A program made the translations under genes and the position numbers. The notes under the pieces were generated by a model that was given only the letters and a program-made list of their open reading frames with translations, was not told where the DNA came from and ran no database searches. From NCBI GenBank assembly GCA_964405075.1, contig CAYOMP010000035.1, positions 1 to 23,621 of the forward strand: a stretch of DNA of 23,621 nt. The letters are read 5' to 3'. Within the stretch, counting starts at the first letter, position 1, and every line of letters starts with the position of its first letter. This DNA is from CAYOMP01 sp964405075 (GTDB lineage Bacteria > Bacillota > Clostridia > Lachnospirales > Lachnospiraceae). Positions 1 through 8,312 of this stretch are shown here, one piece after another.

Positions 1-68
1 TTCAATTCGAACAATTTATATCCTTCACTTATCACCGCCTACGTCTTCAAACGCCTCAGCGGACTTTT

Positions 69-97
69 ATGATACCACTCTTACTTTCCCTTGTCAA
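69..97 (-). promoter_or_regulatory. Strong sigma-A promoter firing leftward off the window
   Basis: Read on the minus strand, TTGACA (positions 97-92) and TATCAT (74-69) are separated by exactly 17 bases. About 45 bases of nearly pure A/T lie upstream, like an UP element. Downstream comes AAAAGTCCGC, a GC-rich discriminator, and a transcript would start near position 60-62 and leave the window. A consensus -35, 17-base spacing, an A/T upstream tract and a GC discriminator are typical of stable-RNA (rRNA or tRNA) promoters in clostridia, so I infer that an rRNA or tRNA operon lies to the left. The transcribed gene itself is not visible. Confidence 0.75.
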
Positions 98-398
98 CTA
101 CTTTTATATATTTGTTTTATACATTTTATTTTTATAAAATATATCAAGGAGGCTCTAGTTTTCAATATTATCTGTAAAGCCATACTAAACAAGATTTACA
201 TGCAAATTTTTATAAAGATATTTAAATCTCATTATATCTTTACAAATATGAATAAATCAAAAGTAACACTATACTTATGTATTCTCAAGGAGTAATGTAT
301 CTAACAATAAAAGGGGAATATAAAAATGATAGTTTAGTCACCAACACATAATAGTTCCACTAGAAATACAGTTTCAAACAGCTTCAAATCTAGTAATA

Positions 399-420
399 GG
401 GGTGATTCAAAGAATCCCCC
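399..420. repeat. Small stem-loop without a U tract
   Basis: GGGG-T-GATTC, a loop of AAA, then GAATCCCCC form a nine-pair stem with one bulged T. No run of T follows on either strand, so it is not a classical terminator. Its role is unknown. It may be a processing or structural element in whatever transcript crosses here. Confidence 0.5.
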
Positions 421-452
421 AACACTTGACTTCAAACTAAAAATTGAAATAA

Positions 453-559
453 AAATACGCTTTGTGACACTATATTTTTTCGCGCTCTCTTATTTAGTAT
501 ATACACTAATTTAGTTAAAGGGACGCTACTCAAAATATTAATATTCACAAAGCGTATTT
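453..559. repeat. 107-bp element with 15-bp perfect inverted ends
   Basis: AAATACGCTTTGTGA at 453-467 is repeated as its exact reverse complement at 545-559. The 77 bases between are themselves imperfectly palindromic. ATATTTT, a GCG...CTT block and ATTTAGT on the left face an AAG...CGC block and AAAATAT on the right, so the whole unit could fold into one long hairpin. This resembles a MITE-type miniature element or an intergenic repeat. No clear target-site duplication flanks it and no second copy occurs in the window. The symmetry is seen directly; the mobile-element reading is inference. Confidence 0.6.
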
Positions 560-668
560 AATTTGTCAATATAAGCAGTTTGGAACTACTCCATTGCATA
601 TTTTATATGATTATTAACCAAAGAAAACTTTTTCTTAATTATAAACCCATACCTTTACAAGGCTGGTT

Positions 669-3600
669 CTATTCCTCTATAGAAGCTTCAATAACCTCTT
701 CTGTAATATTTTCTTCTATTGTTTCTTCCATTGTTTCCTCTGTTGCATCTTCACCTAGTAATTCATAATCCTTTAATTCATCAAAGCCTTCTGTCTTAGC
801 TCCATCCTCTAAAGTTGCACTTAGAACACTATATGGTGAGCTTTGGAAGCCTAATGAATTAATACCAGTAATTGTTCCGTTTGAATTAATGGCGAATACA
901 GTCCATAATGTACCTTCACCTGCCGGCACATTAAATCTTCTAATTAGCCTGTTTCCTTTGTAAACCTGTACATATGCCCCTGATTTCGAAAGATTACCAG
1001 CTGTTGAGTCTCCTGAATTGCTATATCTATTTGTATAGTTATGTACAGCATATTTTACATTTGCTACTTTTGAAATGTCATAAATAGTAATTGTTTCTGG
1101 CCCGTATGATGAAGTATCATCAACATCTAAGTCTGCAACATCTGAACGTTTATGACTATAATATACATGGACATCGGAACCATCTAAGGCTGTTGCTCTA
1201 AAATGAGAATCCAAATCTCTTGGAGTTGCTCCCCATCTTAATACTATTCTATATGTATTTTCTGATACAGTTTTTGATAATGGAATATTATCAAGATAAA
1301 CTTCATCTCCCACATCTGATTTTTTTACAGCGAACGTAAAGTAATTTGTAACAAAATCATTTGCTGTTATTTCTAATACATATGTACCATATGGTAATCT
1401 AGGCAAAGTAAACGTACCATTACTTGATGAATTTAATCCAGCGCTACCACTTCCAAGAATTTCATCATCCATAAAATTATTATTGAATTTCATTGGATTC
1501 CACTTATGAATCTTATATGTTGCCTGCATACCGTATCCAGTAGATGCATTAACGAATTTACCTGATACTTCCGGCAATCTATCAATCGCTTCCTCTACAG
1601 CAAGTTTTGCATTTACTATATCAAAATCTCCAATTGCATTAGGGGAATCGTTATTATCATATGCTATACCCTTTGTATTATTCCTTACTATATCTGCAAC
1701 CTGTTCACCAGTTAAACTAGTGTTTGCTGACCAAGTAAGACCACATACACCTGAAACAATTGGTGCTGCCATTGATGTTCCACTCAAATAAGCATAAGTA
1801 TTTCCCGTTATTGTACTGTAAATGTTAGTTCCTGGTGCTGCAATATCAACTTGATTTCCTCCGTTTGAAGACTTACTTAATTTTCCATCTTCCTGAAGAT
1901 TTGCTACAATCAAAATACGATTCATAATATCAGCTTTACTAACCTCTCTTGAACTATAGCAATTATCTTCAGTTACTGTACAAAAATCACCATTATTAAT
2001 TGCATCCACACCTATATGGTCTTTTGCACCATTTCCTGCTGACTGAACAATAATGAAATCAAAATCTCTTTCTAACAATTTACCAATAATCTTTGAATAC
2101 TTAGAGCCTTCATAATTTATAACAATTTGCCACTTACTCTTCGTATTATCATCTAATGAACCGCTACTTCCTAATGATAAGTTAACAACTTTAGCACCTT
2201 TTTCGACTAAATTAACTACACCATCAGCAATCCAGCTTGTTGTAAAATAGTTATTACTCGCTTTCACAGCATCAGAAGCTAGAAGTTCACAATTATCTAC
2301 AACACCTGCAATTCCCTTTCCATTATTCATTTCTGCTGCCATTATACCAGCAACATGTGTTCCATGGTTGGCGGCAGATTTTTCACTACTAATAATATTG
2401 ATTTTATTTTTCAAGTCATCATGACTCTCTTCAAATCCTGAATCAACAACACCCAATTTAATTCTTGAAAAATAATTTACATTGTTTACATTTTTATAAT
2501 CCCATGCATCTGACAAATCAATTTTCTGCTGCCACCATAATGCACTACCATCATTAGGATCATTTGGAGTATATCCATCTAGGGCATATTCTGCATTATA
2601 TGCAGTATCAATTGCACATCCAGCAATTCCACTATATTCACTTTCATACTCTTCACAAAGTTCTATTAATTCTTCATATGTATAATCTTGATCTAATTTA
2701 ATCTGATACATTGAAATCGAGTTAAGGTATCCAACCTTTTCACCTATTTGGCTAGCAATTCGATCTATTTCAGCTAAGGAAACATCGGAATCAAAAAATA
2801 CTAACAACATATTTTTAAGATATTTTACCGCATCTGTTCCAGCACTCTTAGTTTCAATCTGCAATTCTGTTTCTTCTTTCAAAAGTTCAATTGCAGCTCC
2901 AGTTTCGCTTCCTACAGTTACTTTATCATCATTTTCTTTGTCTTTTTCTATTTCAGCCATTGTAAGGGACATTTCTTGACTCTCTACATTTTCAATTTCG
3001 CCCCAGTTATAGCCAGATGCATCCATTGTATTTACAATGTAACCTCTGTCATACTGCATAGTTATAGCTTTTTTGGTTTCTGTTCCTTCATTTGTTGTTA
3101 CAACAACTTCAAAAACATTATTACCATCTTCAAGATTAATATGACAATTTGCCACACTATTTGTTAATTCCAATTCATCTGTTTCCTTTTCTGAACTAGA
3201 ATCTGTTTTTAAAATATATTCTACCTTTTCAATGTATGTATTACTTGTAACCTTTGTTGTTAAGTTTCTTTCTACCTGAGTTACGTCTGTTGTATCCGGG
3301 GAAATTGATACATTAACAACAATAGGCTTATATTTCGCATATAAAGTTAAGTTGCTTGTGACTTTTCTATTAAAATCATATAATTTTGTACAATTTGTAT
3401 CTGTATACCAGTTTTCAAATACAAAACCCTGTTTTAAAGGTGCCTCTGGACAAAATGCTACTGTATTATACAAAACTGACTGTTCATCTATAGCTGCCCC
3501 ACCATTAGTATTAAATTTTACTGTCATATATACTGGTTTAACAGTAATAGTTTTTGATGCAGATATACCACTGCCATCCTGTGCAGTTGCTTTAATTGTT

Positions 3601-4418
3601 ACATTACCAATTGTTTTTGGTCTAACTAAACCATTAGCATCTACTGTTGCAACACTGTTATTTGAGCTAGTCCAACTTACGTTTTTATTAGAAACTTCTT
3701 TTGGACTTACAGTAGCTGATAACTGTAATGTCTTATTTAAATCAACTGTTGAATCTCCATTAATTGTTACTCCAGATGCCAATACGCTTACTTTGACTGT
3801 TGTTGTAGCCTTTTTCTTGCTACCATCTAAAGTAGTAGCTGTAATCTTAACAGTTCCAGCTTTTTTGGCTGTAACAACACCTTTATTATCTACTGTTGCT
3901 ATACTACTTTTTGATGTTGAATATTTTAGGTTCTTATTTGAAGCACCTGATGGATTGAAAACAACCTTTGTTGCAACTGTTTTGCCTGCAAGTACCTCAT
4001 ATGTAGATTTTTCAAATTTTATCTTTTTTGCCTTTTTGAATTTCTTACCATCTACTACTGTAACAGTTATTGTTTTTTTCTTTTTACTGCCATCTTTTGC
4101 AGTAATAGTAATCTTTGTTTTTCCTGTTTTTTTTGCAGTAAGTTTACCTTTACTGTTAACTGTTACCACTGAACTCTTACTTGATTTGTAAGACAATTTT
4201 TTGTTCGACGCATTTGAAGGCGTAACATATGCACCTAATGAATATGTTTTTCCTTTTGCAAGTGTTAACTTACCTGTCCCACAATACTTAGCAGAAACAC
4301 TTGTTACCTTTACTTTCTTTGCGGCTTGCACTTCTGTTGTATTTACTGTTAAAATACCTGTCACCAGCATTAAGAAAGCCAACACATAGACCACTACTTT
4401 TTTTCTTAAGCTCCTCAT
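669..4418 (-). CDS. Secreted modular subtilisin-like serine protease (S8)
   Basis: The product has 1249 residues. The ATG at 4418 is chosen because GGGAGG lies just upstream; an in-frame GTG at 4445 has no comparable site. Residues 1-32 form a signal peptide (basic start, hydrophobic core, VQA-A cleavage). Three Lys-rich BIG2/Ig-like repeats follow (about 37-293), then an InlB-type B-repeat (about 298-364), a linker, and an I9-like propeptide (about 530-612). The S8 domain (about 645-945) has Asp659 in GVVDSG, His685 in HGTHVAG, oxyanion Asn796 in SAGNG and Ser882 in GTSMAAP. A carboxypeptidase-regulatory-like beta domain follows, then a domain with the LRWG...PRDLDSH signature of YfaP/DUF2135-like modules (about 1054-1200) and a Glu-rich tail. 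No LPXTG or C-terminal membrane anchor is visible. It probably degrades extracellular protein; the substrate is unknown. The triad is intact, so an active protease is likely. Confidence 0.93.
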   Translation of the reverse strand: MRSLRKKVVVYVLAFLMLVTGILTVNTTEVQAAKKVKVTSVSAKYCGTGKLTLAKGKTYSLGAYVTPSNASNKKLSYKSSKSSVVTVNSKGKLTAKKTGKTKITITAKDGSKKKKTITVTVVDGKKFKKAKKIKFEKSTYEVLAGKTVATKVVFNPSGASNKNLKYSTSKSSIATVDNKGVVTAKKAGTVKITATTLDGSKKKATTTVKVSVLASGVTINGDSTVDLNKTLQLSATVSPKEVSNKNVSWTSSNNSVATVDANGLVRPKTIGNVTIKATAQDGSGISASKTITVKPVYMTVKFNTNGGAAIDEQSVLYNTVAFCPEAPLKQGFVFENWYTDTNCTKLYDFNRKVTSNLTLYAKYKPIVVNVSISPDTTDVTQVERNLTTKVTSNTYIEKVEYILKTDSSSEKETDELELTNSVANCHINLEDGNNVFEVVVTTNEGTETKKAITMQYDRGYIVNTMDASGYNWGEIENVESQEMSLTMAEIEKDKENDDKVTVGSETGAAIELLKEETELQIETKSAGTDAVKYLKNMLLVFFDSDVSLAEIDRIASQIGEKVGYLNSISMYQIKLDQDYTYEELIELCEEYESEYSGIAGCAIDTAYNAEYALDGYTPNDPNDGSALWWQQKIDLSDAWDYKNVNNVNYFSRIKLGVVDSGFEESHDDLKNKINIISSEKSAANHGTHVAGIMAAEMNNGKGIAGVVDNCELLASDAVKASNNYFTTSWIADGVVNLVEKGAKVVNLSLGSSGSLDDNTKSKWQIVINYEGSKYSKIIGKLLERDFDFIIVQSAGNGAKDHIGVDAINNGDFCTVTEDNCYSSREVSKADIMNRILIVANLQEDGKLSKSSNGGNQVDIAAPGTNIYSTITGNTYAYLSGTSMAAPIVSGVCGLTWSANTSLTGEQVADIVRNNTKGIAYDNNDSPNAIGDFDIVNAKLAVEEAIDRLPEVSGKFVNASTGYGMQATYKIHKWNPMKFNNNFMDDEILGSGSAGLNSSSNGTFTLPRLPYGTYVLEITANDFVTNYFTFAVKKSDVGDEVYLDNIPLSKTVSENTYRIVLRWGATPRDLDSHFRATALDGSDVHVYYSHKRSDVADLDVDDTSSYGPETITIYDISKVANVKYAVHNYTNRYSNSGDSTAGNLSKSGAYVQVYKGNRLIRRFNVPAGEGTLWTVFAINSNGTITGINSLGFQSSPYSVLSATLEDGAKTEGFDELKDYELLGEDATEETMEETIEENITEEVIEASIEE
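3540..4310 (-). repeat. Three tandem BIG2/Ig-like repeats within the subtilase gene
   Basis: The encoded segments share the order 'P..ASNK.L.Y.SS..S...V...G...AKK.G...IT...DGS.KK', each about 80 residues long. The first two are the most alike and very Lys/Ser/Thr-rich; the third is more diverged (SWTSSNNSVATVD). Such repeats are common surface or wall-binding modules in Firmicutes. They sit N-terminal to the protease propeptide. Confidence 0.8.
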
Positions 4419-4502
4419 ATTTCCTCCCTTTTCCCTTTTAAGCACTTTTTACTGTTCCCTGTGTGTCAAAAGTCTTAAATTTTTCTTAATTTTTCCGTCA
4501 TA

Positions 4503-4531
4503 ATTATACAAGAAACATTTTTCATTGTCTA
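4503..4531 (-). promoter_or_regulatory. Sigma-A promoter of the subtilase gene
   Basis: On the minus strand, TAGACA (4531-4526), a 17-base spacer and a perfect TATAAT (4508-4503) lie upstream of the subtilase start. Transcription would begin near 4496, giving a leader of about 78 bases. Confidence 0.7.
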
Positions 4532-4994
4532 TACAACATTTGTCCTATGTTTATACCAAACAAGCTGAATACTCCATATACAATCAAACGCCATTTAATA
4601 CAACATTTAACTATTTTATCTAATCTATTTCCTGTTAATATTTAAATTATATCCAGCTTTTTCCTTATCCTTTTCACACTATATTGCAAAAAACATACTC
4701 TATTTAAGTTGCAATGAATTACTTTTTATATTAATATGTTCTAAACAGAAACTATATTTTTATTTTCACTTACATAAAAATTATTTCACTTAACAATAGT
4801 TATCAGTGCACTTAAGTATCTTTAACAAAAACTTCTCCTTTTGGCAAGGCTATCGTCTTCTATCAGAACTTTCCATATTTTACTTCATACATTTTCAAAA
4901 CAATTTACATATAAAACTTATACCATTTAATACTAACCAAAATTAAGAAAGGATAAAAAGATACACGTAGCTAAAAACTCCTGTGTCATAAAAT
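4532..4994. other. AT-rich divergent intergenic region
   Basis: This stretch lies between the subtilase promoter and the start of the divergent lipoprotein gene. It is strongly AT-rich and has no supportable ORF. A weak rightward promoter candidate lies at 4904-4933. No operator, riboswitch or repeat was recognised. Confidence 0.55.
4904..4933 (+). promoter_or_regulatory. Possible promoter for the lipoprotein gene
   Basis: TTTACA (4904-4909), an 18-base spacer and TAATAC (4928-4933) would give a transcript starting about 55 bases before the lipoprotein ATG. The elements are only moderately like consensus in a very AT-rich region, so a chance match is possible. Confidence 0.35.
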
Positions 4995-5471
4995 ATGAAA
5001 CCATATATAAAAAATACATTTTTTTTACTTTTATCATTAATATCACTATTTGCATTCACATCATGCAATTCAACAGGTTCTATGCCAACAGATACACCTA
5101 TAGAAGCATATTATTACACTTCAAGTTATCTTCTTAATGAAGATATCCTTGAACAATACTATGTAATTAATAATCAAGCTGACTATGATACACTATTTGA
5201 AAAACTGTCTTCGATTTCTTTCAAAGGTCTTGATATTCATCCTGAAATCACAGAAAATTATTTTGAAACCAAAAGCTTATTAATGATTCCAATAATTGCT
5301 AGTTCCGGAAGCTTCACTTACGAAGTAACTTCTATTGATAGCGATACATCTTCTACTAAGGTTTCAATCAAATGCAATAACAAAGGAACTGGTACTTGTG
5401 ATATGGCAACTAATATTATTCTCGTACCCATAGATTATAATTACGAAAATATTCAAGTGGATATTTATTAA
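4995..5471 (+). CDS. Small lipoprotein with PrcB-like C-terminal region
   Basis: The product has 158 residues. It starts with a lipoprotein signal (basic N-end, Phe/Leu-rich core) and a candidate lipobox FTSC with Cys24 as the lipidated residue; Phe at -3 is less usual than Leu. A polar linker follows, then about residues 50-157, with a 'VINNQADYDTLFEKL' segment and a beta-rich pattern (SLLMIPI...SFTYEVTSI...TKVSIK...NIILVPI) resembling the PrcB C-terminal domain. PrcB is known as a lipoprotein partner of the subtilisin-like dentilisin of Treponema denticola, and here the gene is divergent to a subtilase gene. The homology is judged by eye only. No strong ribosome binding site precedes the ATG; AAAGGA is over 40 bases upstream. 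Two cysteines (127, 135) could pair. Confidence 0.75.
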   Translation: MKPYIKNTFFLLLSLISLFAFTSCNSTGSMPTDTPIEAYYYTSSYLLNEDILEQYYVINNQADYDTLFEKLSSISFKGLDIHPEITENYFETKSLLMIPIIASSGSFTYEVTSIDSDTSSTKVSIKCNNKGTGTCDMATNIILVPIDYNYENIQVDIY

Positions 5472-5560
5472 ATACTTTTAATGGCCTAATTTATTTTCAA
5501 AAATTATCCAGACTTCTAAATACAAAGTTATATTTATCAAATTGTTTCCTGTGATATAAA

Positions 5561-5614
5561 ATACCGACCCTCAAAAAGCCAGATTATCGAATCTAACTTT
5601 TCAAAGGTCGGTAT
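5561..5614. terminator. Long hairpin between two convergent genes
   Basis: ATACCGACC (5561-5569) pairs perfectly with GGTCGGTAT (5606-5614). Inside are a second stem AAAAG/CTTTT and an apical AGATT/AATCT stem with an ATCG loop, separated by internal loops. On the minus strand the hairpin is followed by ATTTTATAT, so it fits best as the terminator of the leftward ligase-type gene. It may also slow transcription from the lipoprotein side, though the U tract there is poor. Confidence 0.6.
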
Positions 5615-5666
5615 ACCTTCTGGATAATAAATAATTTTTAATACAATCAATCACAAGCCCACAAAA

Positions 5667-7424
5667 CTATTCTGCATTTTTACTTTTGGCACCTGCCAAA
5701 ACAATTCCAGCAAATACCCAAAACAGCGGTGCTGTTTGAATTGTAGAATCATTAACCAAACTTGCAACCATATAACTTATACAAGCTAAAAAACAACCAA
5801 ATCCTACCCTGCTGCTTATTGTATCTATTGTGGCATTAATATATGTTTTTCCTCCATTTAGCAAAACAATTGCATAAAATACAACCATGCAAATCACAGA
5901 TATTAAGCCTGTTTGTATCCATTTATTTAAATAATCATTATGGGCCTTTTCAATTACCATTTCTGGCGAATCAGAATATACAATCTTTCCTGCATAATCA
6001 TTTTGTGGAAATACCTCTGCAAATGTATCCGGACCACTTCCAACAAATATATAATCTTTAAGCTGTGGTACAATTCTTGACCAAATATATCCTCTGGCTG
6101 AACCTAAGTATTCTAATCCTTTAAAATCCGCAGCTTCAATCTCTGTCATTTCCACCAATTTGCCATCATTTAAATTCAAATAATAGTTTCCATTCTCTTT
6201 TTCAAAAATAAGAGTAGTATCTAAAAAGTACATATATAATTTTTCTTCATCAGAAAAATATGCAGCTACATTTCCTTCACCCATCGGCAAACTAATTTCT
6301 TCATCAAAAGCAACTTCCTGTTTTTCTTTTGTATTATCGTTTAAACAATACAATTTATCATCAAAACCAATTGTATAACTTTTACCATCATAAATAATAT
6401 GTATGCCCTCATCATCTGTAGTCATACTTTCTAGTGGTTCTCTGGTATTCTTTTCCATTATTTTGGAAATGTATTTAAAATCATTCATGCAATCTATGCC
6501 AACAAGAGCAACTACAATCCCCAGTATGGCAAGAATCATAATTTTCATATTAACAGCCTTTTGGCTTTTCATTTGAAATGCAAAGGCTAATATAATTACC
6601 ATAATCACAGTTACAAGTGATGCTCTTGAATATGTAAACCATATTAAGACCCCTAATATTACACTTAACATTCCAAATCCTATTCTCTTTTTCTTATCCT
6701 TCTCCGTTATAAATACAACAAATATAACAGAAAAAATCATGCTTAAAAATACGCCTGCATAATTAGGATTATACAATGTTAAATATACATTATTTCCAGA
6801 AAAAGTATCTGTCACTTCCCCTGCATATGCTTCAAATTCTTCTGCTGTCATTACAAGTCTTTGAACAATTTCAAAATTCAAAAAATCTATTTTAAACACC
6901 TGAAAAATACCAACAACTGAGAAAAAAATCGATATTCCAACAATTGCCCAAAGAATAATTTTATAATCCTTGGCTTCATCTACTACCTGATATGCAAAAA
7001 ATGCCATAATTACATACCCTAACAATACCAAACAACTTTCGAAGGATTCAAAATTACCACTTATAGATGCCTGTTGATTTATTGATAAAAAAGTAGATAA
7101 AACCACAAATAATCCATATAGAAATAATGGAATAAATATTTTTACCGGCTTTATGGTTTCCCTGTAAAGCCCCATTCTAAAAACAACTATAATCAACGCA
7201 AATATTGATACTATCTCAAAAAAATAGCTTTTATAAATACAATAAAAATCTACTAACACATCATTTGTTGAATACCACTCGTAATCAGCATATCCACAAC
7301 AATATGTAGCCACTCTTACTATAATAGGCAACACACAAATTACTAATACTATAGGAATTAAAATATCCCACATCTTTTCATTGTTTTTCTTGCCTTCCTT
7401 TGTTCCTCTACCCATTTTCCCCAT
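5667..7424 (-). CDS. Wzy/O-antigen-ligase-type polytopic membrane protein
   Basis: The product has about 585 residues with roughly ten or more hydrophobic segments: early helices (about 20-240), a block around 250-310, and three at the C-end after residue 505. Family hallmarks are NPNYAGVFLSM, TYSRASLVTV, an extracellular loop ending RGYIWSRI...FVGSGPDTF, and AHNDYLNKWIQTGL, whose His is the conserved functional residue of O-antigen ligases and polymerases. In a Gram-positive it probably polymerises or transfers an undecaprenyl-linked surface polysaccharide; the glycan is unknown and no glycosyltransferases lie nearby. The loop (about 310-495) is large and carries extra beta-like sequence (about 345-430). 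Start choice is uncertain: GTG at 7439, ATG at 7424 and ATG at 7415 (after GGGG) are all in frame without a good ribosome binding site. Confidence 0.85.
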   Translation of the reverse strand: MGKMGRGTKEGKKNNEKMWDILIPIVLVICVLPIIVRVATYCCGYADYEWYSTNDVLVDFYCIYKSYFFEIVSIFALIIVVFRMGLYRETIKPVKIFIPLFLYGLFVVLSTFLSINQQASISGNFESFESCLVLLGYVIMAFFAYQVVDEAKDYKIILWAIVGISIFFSVVGIFQVFKIDFLNFEIVQRLVMTAEEFEAYAGEVTDTFSGNNVYLTLYNPNYAGVFLSMIFSVIFVVFITEKDKKKRIGFGMLSVILGVLIWFTYSRASLVTVIMVIILAFAFQMKSQKAVNMKIMILAILGIVVALVGIDCMNDFKYISKIMEKNTREPLESMTTDDEGIHIIYDGKSYTIGFDDKLYCLNDNTKEKQEVAFDEEISLPMGEGNVAAYFSDEEKLYMYFLDTTLIFEKENGNYYLNLNDGKLVEMTEIEAADFKGLEYLGSARGYIWSRIVPQLKDYIFVGSGPDTFAEVFPQNDYAGKIVYSDSPEMVIEKAHNDYLNKWIQTGLISVICMVVFYAIVLLNGGKTYINATIDTISSRVGFGCFLACISYMVASLVNDSTIQTAPLFWVFAGIVLAGAKSKNAE

Positions 7425-7655
7425 AGCATATCTTCTCACATTCTGTTTATCGATTTAGTTTAAAAAACTCTTATATATTTAAGCAACCAATTAAATAGTT
7501 TCATTACAAATTATCATATTTTTAGTCCCATTATACCCTTTGTTAATATTTTTAAATCTATCTGTGCTACTATTCTTTTAAAATTGAAAAAATTTTTTAG
7601 TTACCTTTTATTGTAAAATACCCTATATTCCCGAAACAATTCAATATCAGAATCT

Positions 7656-8306
7656 TTAAATTTTTACCTTAATCAACTTAAAGAAAACATTATTATCATA
7701 AATTACCTTCAAAAATACGCTGTCGTTTACACAAACCATAATTTCCTTACCAAAGGCTGTGGATGCAAATATTGTAACCACCATAAAGAAAATCCAAACA
7801 ATAATCAAACATTCTAATAGCCCAATAAACAACCCGCCATATTGATTCACTCCCTTAATCAATGGTAATTTAGCTATTATGTCTAATGTGAACATTAATG
7901 TTCTCAGAATAATTGTAATCAACAAGAATGCCGCCACAAAGGATATTCCTTCAATCATGGTCTGAGCCAGTCTTGCACAAATACTATCTTCTATTCCAGC
8001 TATAACCCCTTCACCTTGTTCGGTCTTCATAACAGCCGAAAGTATCTTTGGCAAACCTGATTCTTCTATTGCACCATCCACATTATCTTCTATTGAAATA
8101 ACATTTCCAAGGCTTTCACATAAACTATCATAAACAGCTGTATTTTCTACTAAAAATTCCGTTACATAAGGCTCCATTGCCGATGCAGCAACAATCGTTA
8201 TTACGAAAGAAAACATCGTAAAAATTTTCTTTATTAATCCCAATCGATATCCGTTTAAGGCGAATGCCGCCATCATTATTATAATTACTATTAATAACCA
8301 ATTCAT
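7656..8306 (-). CDS. CvpA-family integral membrane protein
   Basis: The product has 216 residues. Hydrophobic segments lie at about 3-20, 28-43, 113-136 and 155-183. The N-terminal pattern 'LNGYRLGLIKKIF' after the first helix is typical of the CvpA (colicin V production) family, whose members are small four-helix membrane proteins linked to envelope and peptidoglycan functions; the precise activity is unsettled. It starts 6 bases after the stop of the upstream DUF5711-like gene and is surely co-transcribed with it. The ribosome binding site (AGAAG) is weak, consistent with translational coupling. No clear terminator follows before the ligase-type gene, about 230 bases away. Confidence 0.85.
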   Translation of the reverse strand: MNWLLIVIIIMMAAFALNGYRLGLIKKIFTMFSFVITIVAASAMEPYVTEFLVENTAVYDSLCESLGNVISIEDNVDGAIEESGLPKILSAVMKTEQGEGVIAGIEDSICARLAQTMIEGISFVAAFLLITIILRTLMFTLDIIAKLPLIKGVNQYGGLFIGLLECLIIVWIFFMVVTIFASTAFGKEIMVCVNDSVFLKVIYDNNVFFKLIKVKI

Positions 8307-8312
8307 TTTCTT

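Larger units (their letters stand above)
98..668. other. Gene-free AT-rich intergenic region
   Basis: No convincing coding sequence is present on either strand. The stretch lies between the leftward promoter at 69-97 and the stop codon of the leftward subtilase gene. It holds a small GC-capped hairpin (399-420) and a 107-bp inverted-repeat element (453-559), listed separately. A weak A/T stem (AAGAAAA/TTTTCTT, about 620-640) lies downstream of the subtilase stop but has no U tract, so I do not call it a terminator. Nothing else is recognisable. Confidence 0.7.

Noticed and set aside
295..351. 18-codon ORF after AAGGAG
   Set aside because: The putative ribosome site is only two bases from the ATG, the peptide is not recognisable, and no good promoter precedes it.
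3352..4191. 279-codon open frame on the plus strand
   Set aside because: It is the complement of the repetitive Lys/Thr/Val-rich Ig-like repeats of the subtilase; it has no ribosome binding site and an implausible Phe/Val/Leu-rich composition.
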